Shown one piece after another: positions 7,500 through 10,699 of a stretch of 10,699 nucleotides of DNA. A program made the translations under genes and the position numbers. The notes beneath the pieces are model-generated. The model was not told the DNA's origin. It saw only the letters and a program-made list of their open reading frames with translations, and did no database searches. Position 1 is the first letter of the stretch. Every line of letters starts with the position of its first letter. The DNA lies in contig MLAK01000207.1 of assembly GCA_001839685.1 (NCBI GenBank), positions 71,477 to 82,175 of the forward strand, given 5' to 3'. The DNA is from Tritrichomonas foetus (taxonomy: Eukaryota > Parabasalia > Tritrichomonadida > Tritrichomonadidae).

Positions 7500-8864
7500 C
7501 TAAGTTACATTTTGTGGACTTTGTATTGCTTTTCTTCGTCGTGATTTTGGTGTCATCGTATTGACGGTCCTATTCACATCAATCATTTTCACTGGAAGTC
7601 GACCAGTTTCACTTTTGTTTCTAAACTTGTTGACTTGAGTTCGTGTTCTGTATGTTATTATTCCTGTGGTATTTGGATTTTCTTTCTGTTTCAGAATTGG
7701 CACCATTACTTTTGGTTTTCGCATAGATTTGGTTAATTCAAGTTTCTCTTTTAATTGTTGTTCTGTATTTTTTATTGCTTTAAGTTCTTTTTCTTTATTT
7801 AATTCTAAATTCGCGATATTTTTCTGATGATTATCTTTCAAACATGAAATTTCACGGTCTTGTCTATCCATTAACTGTTTGTATTCTGCTTTCATAGTTT
7901 CTTCTGCTCTTTTTATTGCCTGAGATGCCTCTTTTCTTTCAAGATTGTCTGCCTGTTTTTTGAGAACTTTTGCATTAGTGAAATCGCGAATGAGTGCCAT
8001 AGATTTTTGTTGTTTTCGTAATTGAAATATTTGTGGACTTGGCTTATTAAAAGGAATAATTGCTTCTGGTCTTGCCCATACGCTTTTAAAGTTATCGATT
8101 TCAGAAAAATGTTTTTCTTTTAATTCTTCAACTTTTTCTTCAAAATATTGATTTTCTTCTGAAATCATTGCATTAAACTTCTCATCAATTTCTTTCCTTT
8201 TTTGAATCACTATTTCAAGACGTTTTTGAATCACTTCATTTTGTTTTCGAATGTCTTCTTGTTCTTTGTCTTGCTGGATCGAAGTAAACATAATATCAAC
8301 TGCTAAATCAATTTGTTTAGCTTCATCATATTCTTCATCCAGCATTTTCCTTGAACCCAGTTTTTTTGCATAATTAATAACTTTTGGACGAATTGAAGGA
8401 TCTGGTAACATTCTCCTTTTAATCATTAATGTCAGCGCATGTGATAAATCTTCTTCAGTCGGTTGTGACCTTTTATTTCGATAAAAGTTGCTTGTTGCAG
8501 TTGATGGACGATTTCTATTGAAATTTCTATTGTGGTAAAAATCTGACTGATTTGAATATGAATCAGGAGGAGTCTCAAAGCCAGTTTGAAAAGTTTTTTC
8601 ATTTGGATTTGAATCAATTCGACGGTATTTTGATAATGGTGAAGCAATTAAATCCGCTTCAGTGGTCACATCACATAAAGAAACCGTTTTTTCTTCATTT
8701 AAATGAAAATTTATTTTTTCTTCATTTTTTTGAAAATAATTTGATTCTTGAATTTTATTCACATTTGACAAAATTTTATTGGCGGTCTCGCCAGCAGGAT
8801 TTAATGATTTCTCTTTTTCATGCGGAGTGTCTGATAAAGTATTTGAATTTAAATCATCTTCCAT
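7500..8864 (-). CDS. trichomonad-type coiled-coil protein, function unknown
   Basis: A 454-residue soluble protein with no signal peptide or membrane segment. Residues 1-135 are polar and low in complexity (Asn/Ser/Glu, then RNFNRNRPSTATSNFYRNKR). Residues 136-195 form a compact helical region (HALTLMIKRRMLPDP, then INYAKKLGSRKMLDEEYDEAK) in which Glu/Asp/Ala spacing suggests paired helices. About 196-262 is a first coiled coil. A conserved-looking hinge at 263-295 holds WARPEAIIPFNKPS, QLRKQQKSMAL and RDF. About 300-380 is a second, strongly heptad-like coiled coil, and 381-454 is a basic tail with TPKSRRRK. From memory this arrangement (short helical N-domain, coiled coil, W-x-x-P...PF-x-KPS hinge, coiled coil) typifies a large trichomonad family of undetermined role; a cytoskeletal or scaffold function is only a guess. 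An in-frame TGA on the minus strand at 8880-8882 fixes the start. The gene converges with the kinase gene. The basic tail could bind nucleic acid or act as a nuclear signal. Confidence 0.88.
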   Translation of the reverse strand: MEDDLNSNTLSDTPHEKEKSLNPAGETANKILSNVNKIQESNYFQKNEEKINFHLNEEKTVSLCDVTTEADLIASPLSKYRRIDSNPNEKTFQTGFETPPDSYSNQSDFYHNRNFNRNRPSTATSNFYRNKRSQPTEEDLSHALTLMIKRRMLPDPSIRPKVINYAKKLGSRKMLDEEYDEAKQIDLAVDIMFTSIQQDKEQEDIRKQNEVIQKRLEIVIQKRKEIDEKFNAMISEENQYFEEKVEELKEKHFSEIDNFKSVWARPEAIIPFNKPSPQIFQLRKQQKSMALIRDFTNAKVLKKQADNLERKEASQAIKRAEETMKAEYKQLMDRQDREISCLKDNHQKNIANLELNKEKELKAIKNTEQQLKEKLELTKSMRKPKVMVPILKQKENPNTTGIITYRTRTQVNKFRNKSETGRLPVKMIDVNRTVNTMTPKSRRRKAIQSPQNVT

Positions 8865-9042
8865 GAACCAACAAAAATATCAAAATCTAGATTTAACGTA
8901 CAATTGATAATATTGAATGGTTTATTTGACTCATACTTAGATTATTTCTGCTTTTATTTGGTCACCAAAATTTGTCAATTTATAAAGTATAGAAAAAATT
9001 GAGCATTTCTGATTATTTTTCTGATCAAATCAAATCATGTTA

Positions 9043-9119
9043 TTAATTGGCCGACCAATTAAAATTCTGAATGACAATTTATATTTTATATAAAATAAGT
9101 ATGCCATTTGAACTTTTTA
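9043..9119 (+). repeat. upstream copy (A) of the 72-bp promoter-like element, with perfect CCAAT palindrome
   Basis: Bases 9048-9119 match 10074-10146 at roughly 85%: the first 24 bases are identical, then substitutions are scattered and there is one indel. The copy opens with TTAATTGGCCGACCAATTAA (9043-9062), a perfect inverted repeat of 8-bp arms around CCGA that presents two opposed CCAAT boxes. The position matching the initiator reads CCATT here rather than TCATA, so the initiator appears lost or never present. No reading frame follows, so this is either a decayed promoter duplicate, a promoter for an untranslated transcript, or an upstream regulatory module. Confidence 0.7.
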
Positions 9120-9422
9120 AATTATTGGGAACTACATTCAAAAAAATATAGGTAATAAATTAATTTAATGAAAATAAATATGAGTAGATATGAATTATTA
9201 TAACCCTCATGTTAAAATTCCGCAATGACAAATGTAATTCTGAATTCACAGTATTTCTACAAATATGACACATAGGTGTTACACGTGATAAATCCATTCA
9301 TATTGCAAGCAAATATCATTCTCGAAAAAAATAATAATTGACAAAAACATGGTTACATTTTCAAAAGAATTAAAAAAATAACTTAAAACATTATAAGAAT
9401 AACACAAAGAATAGTGGTAGTA

Positions 9423-9439
9423 ACATATGATCCATATGT
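9423..9439. repeat. 17-bp inverted repeat
   Basis: ACATATG (9423-9429) and CATATGT (9433-9439) are perfect inverted arms around ATC. It may be a dimer-type binding site in the divergent spacer, but no regulator can be named. Confidence 0.45.
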
Positions 9440-10064
9440 GATTTGAAATCTATCACTGTAGAATCACTTCTCATCCATGAATGAAGTAGCGACATCGTGG
9501 TTAATTCTGTTTAACAATATAAAATGGAATTTTTTGGTTATTTCACAAAGATTTCCTTCATATGTAAATCTGTTTGTTTCTGTGAAGATAATGTCTGTTT
9601 GTGGGCATATATAATGGACGTTTTCGTAATTTCCGAAAGTCATATGTCAGTACATGTAAATTACAACTTTTTCTGTAATAATTCAAAATTAAATGGTTTA
9701 TTTCGAATAATTTCTGAAAGAAAACATTATCATACTTAGAAAAATGCATTTTTTTCCGCTGTTGTTGTTTTGTTTGCAGATGCTTGGCTAAGATTAATAT
9801 ACAATGAATATTAACGAACTATTTCTAAATAATAATAATAGTTTGAAATGAGTCTCTCATCAAAATATTTATGTTTTAAACGAATGACAAAAATGAATGA
9901 GTTAAAAAGAAAATGAGGAAAACCTAATGTTAACCACATTGTGATAGAGTAGTGATAGAGAAATTCATATCATTAAATATTTCATCAGATCAACCAAAAC
10001 CCTCTTTATGAAAGGTCTACACTGCAGTCGTTCTCTAAATCATTCAGATTTGTAATTTTATATA

Positions 10065-10072
10065 TATCGTTA
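10065..10072 (-). promoter_or_regulatory. Myb recognition element match (TAACGATA)
   Basis: TATCGTTA on the plus strand is the exact reverse complement of TAACGATA, the composite MRE-1/MRE-2r site described for the Trichomonas vaginalis ap65-1 promoter and bound by Myb proteins of that species. It sits about 90 bp before the flavodoxin start codon, a promoter-proximal position, and directly abuts the repeated element. The match is seen in the sequence; Myb control of this gene is inference. The octamer is absent next to the upstream copy A. Confidence 0.45.
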
Positions 10073-10073
10073 A

Positions 10074-10146
10074 TGGCCGACCAATTAAAATTCTGAAAGA
10101 CAATTTGTCTTTTATAAAAAATAAAATGTGTCATATGAACTTTTTA
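10074..10146 (+). promoter_or_regulatory. proximal promoter element (copy B) and putative initiator of the flavodoxin gene
   Basis: This is the second copy of the element at 9048-9119. It keeps the GGCCGACCAATTAA half of the palindrome, but the left arm has lost one base (TTAATGG for TTAATTGG). Near its 3' end TCATA at 10131-10135 fits the trichomonad initiator TCA(+1)-Y-(T/A), with predicted +1 at base 10133 and a 30-nt leader. The surrounding TCATATGAAC resembles TCATATAACA at the kinase promoter, which supports a shared start-site grammar. Confidence 0.5.
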
Positions 10147-10162
10147 TTAATATTTTGATCAA

Positions 10163-10585
10163 ATGTGTGCAAAAGTTGTTGCATTCGCTTCTGAACAAGG
10201 AACCTCTGAGGATCTTGCTAAGGACATCGGTTCAAGACTCGGTCTTGATGTTGTCAATTTCAGCACACTTGATCCATCTAAGCTTCCTGATTATAATTTA
10301 ATCATTTTTGTTGTTGCCACCTACGGCCGTGGCGCCCCACCAAGAGCATGCAGAGATGCGTGGGAAGCAATAAAATCATATTCTGAGCAGCTTCCAAATC
10401 TGCATTTTGCAGTGTATGGCGTTGGGTCCTCCAATTTTGCGAGGACGTTCGTCGCTTTTGCAAAAGCTGTCGAACAGAAGTTTAGAGACCTTGGGGCAAC
10501 TGAAATTGCTTCTCTTGGAATTTTGGATGCTGACGAGGAGCAGTCCACAAACTTGGACGACTGGATAAAATCAATAAATGTGTAA
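10163..10585 (+). CDS. free-standing flavodoxin-like FMN-binding protein (diflavin-reductase FMN-domain type)
   Basis: A 140-residue one-domain flavodoxin fold, close to the length of the FMN module of NADPH-cytochrome P450 reductase and sulfite reductase flavoproteins. Residues 4-8 form strand 1. Residues 10-16 (SEQGTSE) form the FMN phosphate loop; Gln12 stands where a Thr or Ser is usual. Residues 46-60 give strand 3 and the isoalloxazine loop ATYGRGAPP, close to the reductase ATYGEGDP, with Arg56 replacing Glu and Ala58 replacing Asp. Residues 82-95 (FAVYGVGSSNFART) form the second flavin loop. Residues 103-123 (VEQKFRDLGATE to GILDAD) and the final DDW helix match the domain end. There is no FAD/NADPH reductase part and no N-terminal targeting extension: strand 1 begins at residue 4, so a cytosolic electron carrier is inferred. 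An in-frame TAA at 10148-10150 fixes the start. Its GC content is clearly above that of its surroundings. The redox partners are unknown. Confidence 0.9.
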   Translation: MCAKVVAFASEQGTSEDLAKDIGSRLGLDVVNFSTLDPSKLPDYNLIIFVVATYGRGAPPRACRDAWEAIKSYSEQLPNLHFAVYGVGSSNFARTFVAFAKAVEQKFRDLGATEIASLGILDADEEQSTNLDDWIKSINV

Positions 10586-10586
10586 A
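10583..10586 (+). terminator. UAAA poly(A) signal overlapping the flavodoxin stop
   Basis: The stop codon TAA is followed by A, making TAAA. In Trichomonas vaginalis the poly(A) signal UAAA commonly includes the stop codon, giving very short 3' UTRs. This is the best case of that arrangement in the window. Confidence 0.5.
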
Positions 10587-10640
10587 AAAGTAATTCTTTC
10601 CTTTTTTCACGAATTTTTAAAGGTGTTCACCTATTTTATC

Positions 10641-10699
10641 TTTTGTTGATGTTTTGATTTTGTTGATGTTTTGATTTTGTTGATGTTTTGATTTTGTTT
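10641..10699. repeat. 17-bp tandem repeat, three copies plus partial, runs off the window
   Basis: The unit TTTTGTTGATGTTTTGA occurs at 10641-10657, 10658-10674 and 10675-10691 without a mismatch, then about 7 more matching bases before the window ends. A 17-base period is not a multiple of three, so it is not a coding repeat. It lies 55 bp after the flavodoxin stop and is a minisatellite of unknown total length. Confidence 0.9.

Larger units (their letters stand above)
8865..10162. other. long divergent intergenic region
   Basis: This 1.3-kb AT-rich spacer lies between the divergently transcribed coiled-coil and flavodoxin genes, so it should contain both promoters. I see no exact TCA-Y-W initiator close to the coiled-coil gene start. 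It holds two copies of a 72-73 bp element (listed separately), a 17-bp inverted repeat at 9423-9439 and a Myb-type octamer at 10065-10072. Two overlapping opposite-strand frames near 9524-9749 (about 70 codons each) have no recognisable features and mirror each other, so I treat them as chance. Confidence 0.6.

Noticed and set aside
7289..7564. 91-codon plus-strand frame at the convergent junction
   Set aside because: It overlaps the 3' end of the coiled-coil gene on the other strand and has low-complexity Ile/Asn/Lys content.
8552..8866. 104-codon plus-strand frame opposite the 5' part of the coiled-coil gene
   Set aside because: It lies wholly within the real gene on the minus strand and has no recognisable domain.
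9524..9749. Two overlapping opposite-strand frames of about 70 and 63 codons
   Set aside because: They cover the same bases on both strands and neither has motifs, an initiator or family resemblance; a chance stop-poor patch explains both.
1..10699. Bacterial or ciliate origin, considered because of the two-component kinase and AT richness
   Set aside because: Long spacers, a trichomonad-type coiled-coil gene and the absence of ribosome-binding sites or operons argue against bacteria. TAA and TAG act as stops and CAA/CAG encode Gln in abundance, arguing against the ciliate code.

Overview
The window looks like nuclear DNA of an AT-rich, intron-poor protist, most likely a parabasalid (trichomonad) such as Tritrichomonas. 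Four things point this way. (1) The long reading frames are uninterrupted and use the standard code. (2) One gene belongs to a coiled-coil family that I recognise as expanded in trichomonads. (3) The 5' leaders are short and carry a TCA-Y-W initiator-like motif. (4) UAAA poly(A)-type signals lie at or just after two of the stop codons. The assignment is inferred from these signs, not from a database match, and the species is not settled.

Layout: bases 1-1760 hold no convincing gene, only AT-rich spacer with small repeats and palindromes, one weak gene-remnant candidate, and a duplicated 36-bp promoter-like block just before the first gene. Bases 1761-6995 (+) encode a 1744-residue membrane-anchored hybrid histidine kinase. 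Its parts are an N-terminal signal anchor, a short external domain, a second membrane helix, several PAS/GAF-like modules, HisKA, HATPase_c, a degenerate receiver and an intact C-terminal receiver. Bases 6996-7499 are a short convergent spacer. Bases 7500-8864 (-) encode a 454-residue coiled-coil protein. Bases 8865-10162 are a long spacer carrying one of two copies of a 72-73 bp element, the other copy being the proximal promoter of the last gene. Bases 10163-10585 (+) encode a 140-residue free-standing flavodoxin-fold protein of the diflavin-reductase FMN-domain type. The window ends in a 17-bp tandem repeat.

The three genes show no sign of acting as one pathway; each has its own spacer and promoter, as expected for a eukaryote without operons. 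The most interesting points are the receptor kinase with a pseudo-receiver in which Glu replaces the phospho-acceptor Asp, the small FMN protein with an altered flavin loop and no reductase partner domain, and the duplicated promoter module with an inverted CCAAT palindrome beside an exact match to the Trichomonas Myb element TAACGATA.
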